Assembly (NCBI RefSeq): GCF_001761485.1
Contig: NC_090775.1
Coordinates: 744,001-808,000 of the forward strand
Reading direction: 5' to 3'
From: Yarrowia lipolytica
Taxonomy: Eukaryota > Ascomycota > Dipodascomycetes > Dipodascales
DNA length: 64,000 nt
The position numbers and the translations under genes are program-made. Under the pieces are notes generated by a model. It was not told the origin of the DNA. It saw nothing but the letters and a program-made list of their open reading frames with translations, and did no database searches. Below are positions 39,533-49,836 of the stretch, in pieces. The stretch's first letter is position 1. The number at the start of each line of letters is the position of its first letter.

Positions 39533-39973
39533 ACATGGATGAGGATGAATAGATGAATAGAACGGTAGCAAAGCAAGCGTGAACTTGGAAAATGGTGGGT
39601 ACTTGGTGCGGACTAACAGTGATAATGAACTATCGTGTCTGACTGTAGGAAGGCTGTGGGTGCAATCAGGCTGATCGGATGCCAGGAGTTGTGCACTTAA
39701 GTCAACAGAATGAGCCTCTCAGGTAGAACCTCTGTCAACATGGACCTCTACGGTTGATATACATTCTTCAGACTACATCTCGACACTTTGGAGTAGATGT
39801 ACCGGCCGGTGCCTTGGTTTCACATTTCGCATGCATCTCGGAATGTTGATCTGTGGTCTACGGGTCACTTACATGTATCATTCATAAGATATATTCAAAT
39901 AGCACAGCACACGTGTTAAAGCACATGGACACGGGCTATTATCGTGCTACTCACTCGAATCGCACTGAAATGC
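39533..39973. other. Convergent intergenic region, HIS6 / TPI1
   Basis: 3' flanks only; nothing recognised. Confidence 0.55.
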
Positions 39974-40793
39974 TTAAAGTCGAGAGTTGATGATGTCAAC
40001 AAACTCGGGCTTGAGAGAAGCACCACCGACGAGGAAACCGTCGACATCAGACTTGTCCTTGAAGGTACCAGAGTTCTTGCCGTTGACGGAACCACCGTAG
40101 ATGATTCGGACCTTGTCGGCCTGGGCGCCAATCTTGTCCTTGAGGTAGGCTCGGATCTCGTGGTGGATCTGCTGGGCGTCCTCGGCGGTGGCAGCGAGAC
40201 CGGTACCGATGGCCCAGACGGGCTCGTAGGCAATGACCACGTTGGACCAGTCCTTGATCTTGGCGATGACGGGGTCGAGCTGGGATCGGACAACGTCCAG
40301 GGTCTTGCCAGCCTTCTTCTCGTCAATGGTCTCTCCGATACAGAGGATGACGTCGAGACCGTTGTCAAGAGCGTACTTGGTCTTGTCGGCAATCCACTCG
40401 GAGGACTCCTTGTTGATGGTTCGTCGCTCGGAGTGGCCGAGAATGACCCACTTGGCTCCAACGTCCTTGAGCTGGGCCACAGACACCTCACCGGTGAAGG
40501 CACCGTCTCCCTTGTCGAAAGAGTTCTGGCCAGCCACAGACACGGTGGGCTTCTTCAGAGACTCCTTGGCGAGCAGGAGGTAGGGGAAGGGGGGCGAGAT
40601 GACCACCTCGGTCTTGGGGTCGAGCTCGGAGGCGTTGAGTCGCTCAACAATGGCCTTGATGGACTCCAGAGAGCCGTTCATCTTGAAGTTTCCGCCAACA
40701 AAAAAGGTTCGAGACTGTGTTAGTGCGTGCGCGCGCGGGGTTTTGTGTCGCTCAATTGACCGCCGGCCAATTGTCTCCTCAATCACTCACCAT
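39974..40793 (-). CDS. TPI1: Triosephosphate isomerase (intron directly after ATG)
   Basis: Exon 1 is only the start codon (40791-40793) and exon 2 is 39974-40714, giving 247 aa, the canonical length. The 76-nt intron begins GTGAGT and ends CTAACACAG. The joined start is [15 protein letters not shown], with catalytic Lys in GGNFKMNG. The catalytic His is in ILGHSERR, the catalytic Glu in [11 protein letters not shown] (with the loop-6 PVWAIGTG), and the phosphate loop is [11 protein letters not shown]. Interconverts dihydroxyacetone phosphate and glyceraldehyde 3-phosphate in glycolysis. Strong codon bias (AAG, GTC, ATC, GCC) marks high expression. An intron this close to the ATG is common in highly expressed Y. 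lipolytica genes and may affect expression. Confidence 0.98.
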
Positions 40794-42003
40794 TTTGAAT
40801 GTAGTTGTGTTGTATGTACGAGTACGAAGGAGAGTGACATTGCTTGTATATCTGACTATGTATGACGAAAGTGTCCCGAATAAGGTTACCCTATTCTATT
40901 GGTTGGGATGGAGAAACGGGTGGAAGTGTTGGGAAGCGGAGGAGATGAATACAACGCGCCCAGAAGTCGAGAATATGGCGCCGAGTCCAGGCGATATTAT
41001 CGGATGCCCTAACCCGGACGCCTTTTGAGTGCGCACGGACTGTATTTCTAACCCCACCCTAGCCCTGATGGAGCACTCGTGGCGATATCAACCTCTAGCT
41101 CTACACTTAGTGCCATGGCCTGATCTGCCTATACGGGTTAAGTGAGGTAATAGAGCACTAAAAATGGAACCTAAGACAACGGCGTTGCAAGCTACTGTAA
41201 TAATGGCGTCAAAAGGCGTATAGAATTTGTGGTGAGGTCATTGGGTGTGTTGTAATGAGCTGATTGTGTGATTTTGCTGAGGGGTTTCGCTGTACAGTAG
41301 GTGGTTTAGTAAGCATGTACAGTAGACTCACACTCTTTACTGTAGCAGGGGGGTTGGGGGGTGCGTAGATATCGGAGGTAATAACGCAAAAGTACCACTA
41401 CCAAGACTTTTTTGTATGAATGCAGATGAATGTCATAACACCAATGGAAACACCGTCGAATTCTGCATCGAATAGTGCAATTTTGTCATATCTTGTCTTG
41501 GTCTGTGGCTCATTTCCAACATGCACTTTCTGAGTCACCTGTAAAGAAATAGTCAAGTATATTACTGTATCTGTAAACAAAAATCCCAATCAACTTACTT
41601 GGACGGGGGTAATTGATGCTGTGATAACAGGACTATACTACTACTGAAGGATATGATTTCAGCTCTTTTGTTTAGAACTCAAGTCTTCTCCATCTACTAA
41701 ACTACATCTCAATGTTCTTCCATTCTTGTAACACCAGAAATGAACCCCCAGGTGACTTTTCCAGTCAACTAATTTCTAACTAAATCCAACTAATAAATAT
41801 GTCGTCAAATGAGATTCGGACTGTCGCTCCCAAAAGTCTTCAGATCGGCTCCAAATCCCCACAGTCGTTTTTTACCACCATTATCAAACACTTCCATCAT
41901 TATCCATACTCATAACCTGTGTATACTCGATTCTACTGCAGCTCAGGTTATACACTTCGATAATTATAAATATCACCAACGCGTAACTTAATCTACTCAC
42001 ACC
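40794..42003. other. 1.2-kb intergenic region, TPI1 / DAM1
   Basis: Divergent promoters. A minus-strand segment at about 41401-41545 looks protein-like and is preceded by an acceptor-like TTTCTTTACAG, but no upstream exon could be joined (see findings). TGTACAGTA words occur at 41290-41340. ATTATAAATA near 41961 may be the DAM1 TATA element. Confidence 0.5.
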
Positions 42004-42675
42004 ATGCAACGACCCACAACACCATTAAGACGCTCAAATTCGCGACAATCGGACCACGAAGAGCACTATCCGATAGTGGAGTCCGTGTTGGACATGGCTA
42101 TCGGCGAACAGATGGCCGAACTCGCAGACGGCATGTCAGCGCTAGACCGCAATCTCAAGGACCTCCAGGTGATCCATACCAACCTCAATAACTTCAACGA
42201 GTCGTTCTCGACACTGATTTACGGGCTCCAGATGAACGCGTGGTGCGCCGAGTTCCATAACGGACCACGTTCGTGCGATTTTGCACGCCGAAAAGAGGTG
42301 GAAGAGATGGAAGAAAGAGCTCGACGGGCACAGATGCAAGCGGAACGCGACAGAATGGCCATGCAACAGATCCAAGAGACCCCGACGCGTCTGCCGAGCG
42401 AACCATCGGACGGAGATGTCACGTACATGCGCAACGACAACTCGTTCATCATTCAGCCTCCTAGCAGTTACCAGTCTCAGCTGCCCAGTAGGATTCCCCA
42501 GTCGTCACGTGCGTCGAGGATTCGACCTCCGAACTCACTGAGACCACCAAGAGGACGGGGGTTGTATCTCAGAGGAGGGTCACGTGGTGTGACGGGAGGA
42601 AGAGGGAGCTATACGGGAGTTGGGAGGGGTAGTGGTAGGCCAGCTAGTGAGGGTACTACCAGGCGGTGGCTATGA
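42004..42675 (+). CDS. DAM1: DASH/DAM1 complex subunit DAM1
   Basis: 223 aa. The conserved Dam1 core at about residues 22-90 includes [44 protein letters not shown], which is the family signature. Dam1 is the microtubule- and Ndc80-binding subunit of the ring complex that couples kinetochores to spindle microtubules. A short Glu/Arg coiled segment follows. The C-terminal tail is Ser/Arg/Gly-rich and basic ([13 protein letters not shown]), suitable for microtubule contact and Aurora phosphorylation, though no individual site is claimed. The N-terminus has RRSNSRQS, an RRxS-like phospho-motif. Shorter than S. cerevisiae Dam1 (343 aa), near the length seen in other fungi. Single exon. Convergent with HPM1. 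Confidence 0.87.
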
Positions 42676-43122
42676 GCAGCGAACTGATCACGCTACTTGT
42701 GGTTGATTTGACTGCTTGAAGGTCAATTGGTTATGAGTTTGAGTGTGCAGAGCACGTTCAAACAACTATGGTGGATCTATCTGGTATCAGATGTTTCTCC
42801 GCTCACAGCTCCACCTACTCCACCCACAACTCATGATTTATAGACCCAACATTAATACATTATTTATTGCTTTATAAACGGCATCCGCAGGTAGACATTA
42901 GATCATCTGTCAACTATTGTATCCTCACAGTGCTTTGCATCCCCAAAATATTGGCTTCCCGTCGTCAGATACAACATCCAAGACCACCAGTCGATTCCAG
43001 TTGGTCTTGTAAATGTCACAGTTTGGATCGTATAGTTACGATACTTCTAGTTGATACATTCCCGACTCAACCAGTATGCATTAGTTTCATGTCCACTAGC
43101 CGTAGTGAACCGCTCGCTACGC
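42676..43122. other. Convergent intergenic region, DAM1 / HPM1
   Basis: AT-rich 3' flanks; nothing recognised. Confidence 0.55.
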
Positions 43123-44127
43123 TCATTGCTTCACCGTCCAAACTCCTCTTGCAACTCCAGCGTCGTCAATATCTGCCACCACGTCCAACTTCCAACCTCT
43201 CTCGCTCAACAATGTCTCAAACTCATGAATGCCGCCTCCTACTCCGAAATACACCTTCTTGGCCGCCACCAACACATCTCCTCCATCCTCGGTAATGTTC
43301 AGCAGAGTATTGGTGAACACAGGGAGCGTATCCAACGAGTAAATGGTCTCAGATGCTAGAACAAGACTATACAGTCCGACGAGCCGCACAAACTCGGGGC
43401 TCCAAGCCCCGGCCACAAACTCGACTTCAACGCCCTTTTCCTGCAACAACTGCTCGATTCGGTCCACTAGGGCACTTGTCACATCCAGTTCTCCCTCCTG
43501 CACTCTAGTCTGACCCTCGGCGGCATCTTCGTTTGTAGTCTGCAGCGCAGACAGCTCCTCAACCGTCAGCAAGTTGCACAGGTTGAGTAGCACGTTGGGG
43601 GCAGTCACTAAGCCCAGCACAGAGTCGTTGTAGTCTGCCAGAGTGACTTTTCCCGGGTTTCCAGACTTGAGCAGTCTTTGAATCAGATAAATAGCAGGCA
43701 GTCCCTGGCCACATCCCAGCTCAATAGCCGAGCCCTGGGTCCATTGGCAACCCTCCAGCACCTTGGTCAGGTCCAGCATGCACTCCCAGGCCTTGAGACC
43801 TCCCTCGTAGGTCGCAACCTTGAGATCCTCGTTAGTGGTGCCCAGAAGCAGTTCGTCGGTGGCTGACAGGTTATCCTCGCCCATCAGCTGATGCTTGACG
43901 TCATAGAGCTCTCGGCGAAGAAGTTGTGTGTCTGCAGAGATTTGCAGAGGCTGGTAAGTGAGACGTTTTCCCATGACCCGTTCCAGCATCATTCGGAAGG
44001 AGTACTTCTTGGGCATAAAGTCTGGAGAAATGTCCATTTGCGAGTCCATGAACGCCTTGACGGCATTTGTGTCGACTTTGGGGGCGTTGATTTCACCTTC
44101 CTCGGAGAATCCGAATGAGAAGGACAT
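43123..44127 (-). CDS. HPM1: Protein-histidine N-methyltransferase (HPM1/METTL18)
   Basis: 334 aa. It starts MSFSFGFSEEGE, nearly the same as yeast Hpm1 (MSFSFGF), which supports the start. Seven-beta-strand methyltransferase: motif I is AIELGCGQGLPAIYL, post-I VTLADYNDSVLGLVT, and before it RRELYDVKHQLM and YEGGLKAWEC, both hallmark Hpm1 words. The C-terminal part has VLASETIYSLDTLPVF and AAKKVYFGVGGGIHEFE. Yeast Hpm1 methylates one histidine of ribosomal protein Rpl3 and affects 60S assembly and elongation. All landmark segments are present and in order. Divergent from COG5 over 316 bases. Confidence 0.94.
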   Translation of the reverse strand: MSFSFGFSEEGEINAPKVDTNAVKAFMDSQMDISPDFMPKKYSFRMMLERVMGKRLTYQPLQISADTQLLRRELYDVKHQLMGEDNLSATDELLLGTTNEDLKVATYEGGLKAWECMLDLTKVLEGCQWTQGSAIELGCGQGLPAIYLIQRLLKSGNPGKVTLADYNDSVLGLVTAPNVLLNLCNLLTVEELSALQTTNEDAAEGQTRVQEGELDVTSALVDRIEQLLQEKGVEVEFVAGAWSPEFVRLVGLYSLVLASETIYSLDTLPVFTNTLLNITEDGGDVLVAAKKVYFGVGGGIHEFETLLSERGWKLDVVADIDDAGVARGVWTVKQ

Positions 44128-44443
44128 GTTTTAGACAGCGTTGAATGTGTATGAAAAAAACTACAACCGTGCTGGAAATATTCCATTAAGCTCATCCTGC
44201 AGGACACCTTCAAAATGAAAAATGTGTCTGAAAGGAGATATTGGAGTATATATTTTGCAAATCTGAAAGTTGCATTTTATTCACAATAAATCACAGTCTA
44301 GATTTCACGTTTTAGCCTCGGAAAAACCACCATCCTATGGTCTCCTTGGAACCACCTCCAGATCCTCTTCAAAACCTAATTATTTATACACCTTCTCCAA
44401 ACATCACCACATACAGTTCAATACGGTATACGTCACAACCACC
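44128..44443. promoter_or_regulatory. Divergent promoter region, HPM1 / COG5
   Basis: TATATATTTTGC near 44248-44257 is the only TATA-like element, placed about 190 bases before the COG5 start. Nothing else recognised. Confidence 0.45.
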
Positions 44444-45559
44444 ATGCTCGACATTGACCAGTTTCTGGACGCAGAATTCGACCCTGTGGCCTACGCCAAC
44501 CAGCTGGTGCTGCAGACATCGTCGTCACGTGATGAGGACATTGATCTCGACATCCCCATCAAGAAAATATCCTACGACGTACAGCATCTCGACGACCAGG
44601 TACGCACGTTATGCAGAGACAATCACAAGGAGCTGCTGTCACGTGTAGCTGATGTAAGCACCAAGGAGGACACGCTCAAGGCTCTGGAAACGCCCATGAA
44701 GGATGTCAATTCGTCATACAAAAAGTTGCAGACAGATGTTCTGGGTCCTTACTACCAAGCAGACAATCTTTACTCGGCTCTCAAACGGGTTCACCATACC
44801 ACCGATCTGCTCAGATCGCTCACCTGGTACCTCTACCTGGCTGTACAACTCAACAACACATCAGATATGGCTGGATCAGCTTCTCTGATTCGAGATTTAC
44901 ACACCCATTCGAAAATCCATCCCGGTCTAGCATCTTTACAGATCTTCAGAGACCATCAGAAGTTACTGAAGGAGGCTGATAAGAAACTGACACTGAGATG
45001 CGTTTCTTCAATCAAGAGTGTGTCTTCAGTGTCGACTTCGGCCGAAAGAACCGCCATCTCTTCAGCTATTGTCGGTCTAGCCATCTTAGACGAACGTCAA
45101 CTTGCGTCGGCCGTCCAATCAGCGCTGTCCAACTACATTTCACAGTCAATTTCTCTTCTGGCGCGCTCAGTCAACTCAGACGAGTCGCTGGAACACGCCA
45201 TGCATACAATTAGTCAGCACTCTCGAGCAGTGTCGACATTGGGCACTCTGCTGTCACGTGCCGTGGTACCTGCAGAAGGAGACGACAAGTCTGCTACACC
45301 TGTCTCTGAGCTGCCTCGAATCGCGGATCTGCTTGATTCTAACCTCAACTCAAAATTCTGGCGAGATGTGGCTTCCGCTCTAAACCTGAGAATCAAGGAG
45401 AGAATCACCCGCGCCACTCCGGGACTCAAGAGTCTGCAACAGAACCATGCGAGATTGGAAACTGTGGTTGCAGAGGCTGTCAGTAGAGGTGGCGGAGGAT
45501 TGACGGTAGATGGAATGGAGGCTAAGGTGATGAAGGGTGCGCTGGCGCCTCTAAAGTAG
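44444..45559 (+). CDS. COG5: Conserved oligomeric Golgi complex subunit 5
   Basis: 371 aa from ATG 44444; the frame upstream of it has no ATG context and no homology. COG5 belongs to lobe B of the COG tethering complex, which guides retrograde vesicles within the Golgi. The N-terminus reads LDIDQFLDAEFDPVAYANQL, then an amphipathic helical region (LDDQVRTLCRDNHKELLSRV) and the family-like HHTTDLLRSLTWYLYLAVQL. The remainder is helical with heptad spacing and no catalytic motifs, as expected for a tether. Length is close to yeast Cog5 (403 aa). Single exon. Convergent with the RGG-tailed gene. Confidence 0.8.
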   Translation: MLDIDQFLDAEFDPVAYANQLVLQTSSSRDEDIDLDIPIKKISYDVQHLDDQVRTLCRDNHKELLSRVADVSTKEDTLKALETPMKDVNSSYKKLQTDVLGPYYQADNLYSALKRVHHTTDLLRSLTWYLYLAVQLNNTSDMAGSASLIRDLHTHSKIHPGLASLQIFRDHQKLLKEADKKLTLRCVSSIKSVSSVSTSAERTAISSAIVGLAILDERQLASAVQSALSNYISQSISLLARSVNSDESLEHAMHTISQHSRAVSTLGTLLSRAVVPAEGDDKSATPVSELPRIADLLDSNLNSKFWRDVASALNLRIKERITRATPGLKSLQQNHARLETVVAEAVSRGGGGLTVDGMEAKVMKGALAPLK

Positions 45560-45982
45560 GAAGCGAACGACGGAAGGGTCGTGAGCTGACAACAACCAAG
45601 AAAAGAACGACTATAGGTCATGAATGGCACAGTCGATGGTACCAATTGAGGTCTAGCCTTCCCTCAATAAGTCAACAAGAGTTGCCTGTCTCCGCACAGC
45701 TGACAATATATTGCATTAACCAACATATACTGTAGGAGACAAACACCCGTACATACCAAAAGTGTCGTGAGCATGTTCCACTGCTACCTACAGTAAAATA
45801 CCTCTCGTAGCATCCATCCTCTTAGGCCTAACCATGGTGAGGTGCACAACGAGTAACGTGATTTCATGTTCATTATATCATCCCCTTATAAATATATACT
45901 TGTAGTCCGAATGTGTCCTTCCTTATCCTTTCCTAATGTTCCTACTTCTGTTCTCCCTTTCTGCTCCCCCTCCAGGCCCTCT
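45560..45982. other. Convergent intergenic region, COG5 / RGG-tailed gene
   Basis: 3' flanks with TACTGTAGG-type words near 45730. Nothing else seen. Confidence 0.55.
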
Positions 45983-46792
45983 TTAGTTTCCCCGACCTCT
46001 ACCTCTTCCACCTCGTCCTCTGACACCTCCCCGGCCTCGGCCACCTCCCCGACCACCTCTGAAACCGCCTCTCTGACCTAAAGGAAACATATTAATACCA
46101 GACCCTCCATACTCGAACACACCTCCTCCATACTGCCGGCTGGCTCCGTACTCTCGAGTGCCAAAGTCGTCACTCTTGTGCACCTTGCCCTCGCGCATCT
46201 TCTGCCGTCGCTTCTTGCCCGGTCGGGCCCGTCGCTCACTCTTCTCCACTTCGGCATTATGAGCGCTTACGTCCAGCACCTTGCTAGGAACATCATACCG
46301 ATGGTACCCGCCCACCTTGAGGACGGAATCTGCGTCCACAGCCATATCTCGAAACTGGGCTACCAGATCCTGCTTCTTGGGCTCGGGCTCTGCAAACGTA
46401 AAGTAGTACGCCAAGGGACGAAACTTGTTGCGCGCAGCAGCAGCATACTCGTCGTTGAACTTCTCCTTGGCCCGACCAATACTGGCAGTGCCCTCATCCA
46501 CAAACCCCTCAAACACAGGCTTCACGTCCTTGACAACAACCGTTTCGGGCGCGCCAGAAAACAGATTGAATGTGAACTCGGGAGCCTCCTCAGACTCCGA
46601 GCCATCGTCTCCCTCAACAGCTTCTGAGACCTCAACCACCGTCATCTCCTGGTCCGAATCAGTGTCATCATTCTCGACCTCAACCTCCTCGAACGCAAAC
46701 AGATTCTCGTAGCCTGCATACGACGAGTTTCCAACTTCGCCCTCGCTGTCGCTCCCGCCTCCAAATAACTCTTTTCGTGAAATTTTAGACAT
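45983..46792 (-). CDS. Acidic protein with RGG-repeat tail, possibly DUF2011 family
   Basis: 269 aa. The N-terminal half is very acidic (SDSEGEVGN, EEVEVENDDTDSDQE, GDDGSESEEAPEF) and leads into FTFNLFSGAPETVVVKDVKP and RNKFRPLAYYFTFAEPEP. A basic patch (RRARPGKKRRQKMREGK, nuclear-localisation-like) follows. The last 35 residues are an RGG tract ([15 protein letters not shown]), the type that binds RNA and is arginine-methylated. The FxFNLFS plus YYF blocks recall the uncharacterised fungal DUF2011 family; this is a weak recollection. A nuclear or nucleolar RNA-associated role is inference from composition. Single exon; 239 bases separate it from the SEC24 stop upstream of it... on the same strand. 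Confidence 0.6.
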   Translation of the reverse strand: MSKISRKELFGGGSDSEGEVGNSSYAGYENLFAFEEVEVENDDTDSDQEMTVVEVSEAVEGDDGSESEEAPEFTFNLFSGAPETVVVKDVKPVFEGFVDEGTASIGRAKEKFNDEYAAAARNKFRPLAYYFTFAEPEPKKQDLVAQFRDMAVDADSVLKVGGYHRYDVPSKVLDVSAHNAEVEKSERRARPGKKRRQKMREGKVHKSDDFGTREYGASRQYGGGVFEYGGSGINMFPLGQRGGFRGGRGGGRGRGGVRGRGGRGRGRGN

Positions 46793-47031
46793 GTTGTGTG
46801 TGCCTTATATTGTAAGATGATTCAGTTTTCACCGAGCTCAAGACTTCGATTTTTTTAAGGTTGTGCATATACTCTGTCTCGTATTATTATGATGTATTAC
46901 AATGTACGCCATGCTTCTACATGTACGTACCATTAACCATTCCAGTTCATGGACTGACTGGCATCATTCGTACAAATCCTCAACCTGTGCCAGGTGATCA
47001 AACAGCCATTCGTTATTAATACATTTTACAT
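46793..47031. other. Short same-strand spacer between SEC24 and the RGG-tailed gene
   Basis: Contains the SEC24 3' end region and the RGG gene promoter. CATGTACGTACC at 46919-46930. No TATA element is clear. Confidence 0.45.
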
Positions 47032-49836
47032 CTAAGAGTTCAGCTTCTCCCGAATGGAGGTGAGGAACTGATGGTAAGTGACGCCGCTCTGCTCCACTCG
47101 GTCCTCGACCAGATGGGTGGTGGCCCACAGTCGCAGAGCAGGCTCGCCGTCCTCCCGCACCACGTACAGATGCTGGTAGGTGATGGCATCTGTCTTTTCT
47201 CGAGCCTTGGAAATGATGTTTCGGATTCGCTCGTTGAACTGGTTGTCCAGCACGGGCAGTTCTGTCTTGCCTGTGGGCACCTCGGTGATGGAAGACACGC
47301 CAAACACGTCCTGCAACAGTGCAGGCTGTGCATCCCGGCCTACCCACAGGAACATGACCTGGCCGTCGTCAATGAGGAACAGACCATGGCTGATCAGATG
47401 CTCGCCACTGAGGTTTGTGCAGGGAGGCATGACAATCTGGCCGGTCTCGGCGTCAGGCAGACCAGCTTCATCGGGCATGAAGATGAGGTTGTAAAAGTTG
47501 GGATAAATGTACTGGATCAGGTACTTGTCGGGCAGGGTCGACAGGAGACACAGGGCCGCAGACCGCAGATCCGAGGGGATCTGCGAGGTCTTTCGGAAAC
47601 CAATGTGCTTGATCAGAGCGTTCACCAGCAGAGGCAGCATTCGCAGGTTGGTGCAGAACTGCAGGGGGGCGGAGGCGCCGACGTTGGTGGTCATCAAATC
47701 CTTCTTGTAGCAGGTGAACATCTCGTTGAGTCGGTTCATGAGCAAATCCCGTGCGTCCTGAGGACCCTTTTGCAGAGCCTTCTCCACTGCCTTGTTGGCA
47801 AGGTAAGTGGTGATAGCGATCTGGTCAGCAGACGCGTAAATGTCCTGCAGCAGAGCCGAGGTGGGGAAGGCCCGGGTGATGACTCGGATGCGTCGCTCGC
47901 CAGAGGCAGTGCTGTGCAGAATAGCGGCCTGGAAAGTCACCCAGGGCTTGACAATCGTCTCCTCAATATTGACCTCAATCACGTAGCTCTGATCTCGAGG
48001 GAAAGTGGAGAAAGAGCACAGATCCGAAGATCGGGAGAAGAAGTTGCCGTAGAAGGCGCTCATTCGAATACCGTCGCAAGATCGCACTCGCAGAACGGCC
48101 TCGGTAGCCAACTCCTGAGACAGGTACTCGGAGAACTCCAGAGCAAATTTGTTGGCGTCCTCAGGGTTTGAGGCAATCCAGCCAGGGTAGAAGTAAGTCT
48201 GACCGGCGGAGAATCGGGGCAGGTTGGAGAGAGATGCAACGTCCTGGTAGTGAGAGGAGAACAGGAACATGTCCACGGTCACCTGAGTCTTGGAGCACTC
48301 CACGGCAAACGATTTGTAGAAGGTGGAGGCTGTCTGGAGCATCTGGCCCTCTCGCGAGGTACCCAGAGCCTTCTTGTCATCTCGAACCTCGAGCTTGCCC
48401 TGTCCAACGTTGGGGAGGGTAGAGGTCAGACACACAATCTTACCGCCAATGTTGGCAATGAGCTTGTGAGCAGCCACGACAGCAGATCCCAGAGCCGAGG
48501 CGGGGTTGACTGTGTGAGCAAACATGGACTGCAGAGAATCCAGCAGCTTTTCAATGCCGCCCTTGCACTGGGAGAGATTAACCAGCAGGTCGGTAGGCAT
48601 GGGGAGGAAGGGGTCGTCAATGTCGGAGACAACCATCATCCGGGGCTCGGGCCACTCGTTCTCCTCTCCCTCTTCGCCCTCGCCCTCCGCCACGTCCTCC
48701 TTTCGGGGAATGGCGAAGTAGTGCAGCGACGAGTCGACTGCGAGGAAACCGACTCGGGTTCGGTTATCCACGTTGGGGATTCGTGATAGCGACTCCTTGA
48801 TGGTTCGCGCAGCGGTGGCCAGCAGACCGTTCTTGACAGAGTGCACAGACACATCCAGAACGAACACGTAGACCAGAGGCTGAGGAGGTCGCACCATGTA
48901 CTCTGCGGGAGCCACGAACTCAACGACAGAGTGGTTGAGCTCCGCTCGGGACCATCGGTCTCGGGGCTTGTTGGCCACGGCATCATAGTCAAAGCCAGAG
49001 GGCACATCGTTGGTCAGGTTGCACATGTTGCACCGCCATCGAGCGCCACCCTCCAAAAAGACAACATAGGGGTTGATGTAGGACCGACATCGTCGGCATC
49101 GAGCAATGGTGGTGTCGGCCACGGTGGGGACATTCTCGTCGGCATCTCGCAGCGCAGTGTAGGGTCGGATGACCAATGCAAACGGCAACTTGGACTTTTT
49201 GAGCAGCGACGACGATGTAGGCACGGTGTTGAGGGTGCATCGCATGAACTCCGAGTCAGCGTTGGGATCGGGGTTGCCAGTCACCGAGGATCCGGGGGGC
49301 AAGATCACGGGAGGGGGAGGCAGGGTGAGATCGGAAATGGGAGGGGGGAAGTTCTGCAGCAGATCGGTGTTGTAGATCTGGTTGAGCTGGGTCGGGGCAG
49401 CCATGTGAGCTCCGCCAGCCGCTCCGGGTGGAGCACCTCCTTGGTAGGCGCCGCCGCCGCCAATGTTGAGGTTGCCCATCTGGTTGGTAAGACCCTGGTA
49501 GCCGTACGCGGCTCCAGCGGCCTGGGGGGCGCCGTAGGCCATTCCTCCAGCCACACCGGGGGCCACGGGAGGATCCACGGCCGATCCGGGAGTCCCGGGG
49601 GGAGGAGCGAACGCGCCAGACTGCACGTTGGCGGTGTGGGGCTGGAAAGCTGCGGGCGAGGGAATGGCATGAGCTCCACCGTACATGGCAGCACTGGGAG
49701 AGGCGGAGGCTCCGTAGGGCTGGGTGGGGTCGGGCATCGAGTAGCCGGCGGGCTGGGCCGCGGCGAAGTCATACTGTTGCTGGGGGTAGACCCGTCGCTT
49801 GGACGAAGAGCCCTGTTCGGGGTGTTCTTGGCTCAT
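47032..49836 (-). CDS. SEC24: COPII coat subunit SEC24
   Basis: 934 aa, close to yeast Sec24 (926). Cargo-selecting subunit of the COPII inner coat, paired with Sec23 on ER exit-site membranes. The N-terminal 200 residues are Pro/Gly/Ala/Gln-rich and start with the family word [13 protein letters not shown]. The zinc finger is CRRC...CNMC (about residues 243-269, with [17 protein letters not shown] between). The trunk domain has [16 protein letters not shown] and [13 protein letters not shown]. The beta-barrel, helical and gelsolin domains end in [19 protein letters not shown] and [24 protein letters not shown]. An acceptor-like CTAACCCAG abuts the ATG, suggesting a 5'-UTR intron (see findings). 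Codon bias is high. Confidence 0.96.
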   Translation of the reverse strand: MSQEHPEQGSSSKRRVYPQQQYDFAAAQPAGYSMPDPTQPYGASASPSAAMYGGAHAIPSPAAFQPHTANVQSGAFAPPPGTPGSAVDPPVAPGVAGGMAYGAPQAAGAAYGYQGLTNQMGNLNIGGGGAYQGGAPPGAAGGAHMAAPTQLNQIYNTDLLQNFPPPISDLTLPPPPVILPPGSSVTGNPDPNADSEFMRCTLNTVPTSSSLLKKSKLPFALVIRPYTALRDADENVPTVADTTIARCRRCRSYINPYVVFLEGGARWRCNMCNLTNDVPSGFDYDAVANKPRDRWSRAELNHSVVEFVAPAEYMVRPPQPLVYVFVLDVSVHSVKNGLLATAARTIKESLSRIPNVDNRTRVGFLAVDSSLHYFAIPRKEDVAEGEGEEGEENEWPEPRMMVVSDIDDPFLPMPTDLLVNLSQCKGGIEKLLDSLQSMFAHTVNPASALGSAVVAAHKLIANIGGKIVCLTSTLPNVGQGKLEVRDDKKALGTSREGQMLQTASTFYKSFAVECSKTQVTVDMFLFSSHYQDVASLSNLPRFSAGQTYFYPGWIASNPEDANKFALEFSEYLSQELATEAVLRVRSCDGIRMSAFYGNFFSRSSDLCSFSTFPRDQSYVIEVNIEETIVKPWVTFQAAILHSTASGERRIRVITRAFPTSALLQDIYASADQIAITTYLANKAVEKALQKGPQDARDLLMNRLNEMFTCYKKDLMTTNVGASAPLQFCTNLRMLPLLVNALIKHIGFRKTSQIPSDLRSAALCLLSTLPDKYLIQYIYPNFYNLIFMPDEAGLPDAETGQIVMPPCTNLSGEHLISHGLFLIDDGQVMFLWVGRDAQPALLQDVFGVSSITEVPTGKTELPVLDNQFNERIRNIISKAREKTDAITYQHLYVVREDGEPALRLWATTHLVEDRVEQSGVTYHQFLTSIREKLNS

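Noticed and set aside
39944-40723. 259-codon plus-strand frame opposite TPI1
   Set aside because: A shadow of strong codon bias in TPI1, rich in Val/Gly/Leu/Asp repeats.
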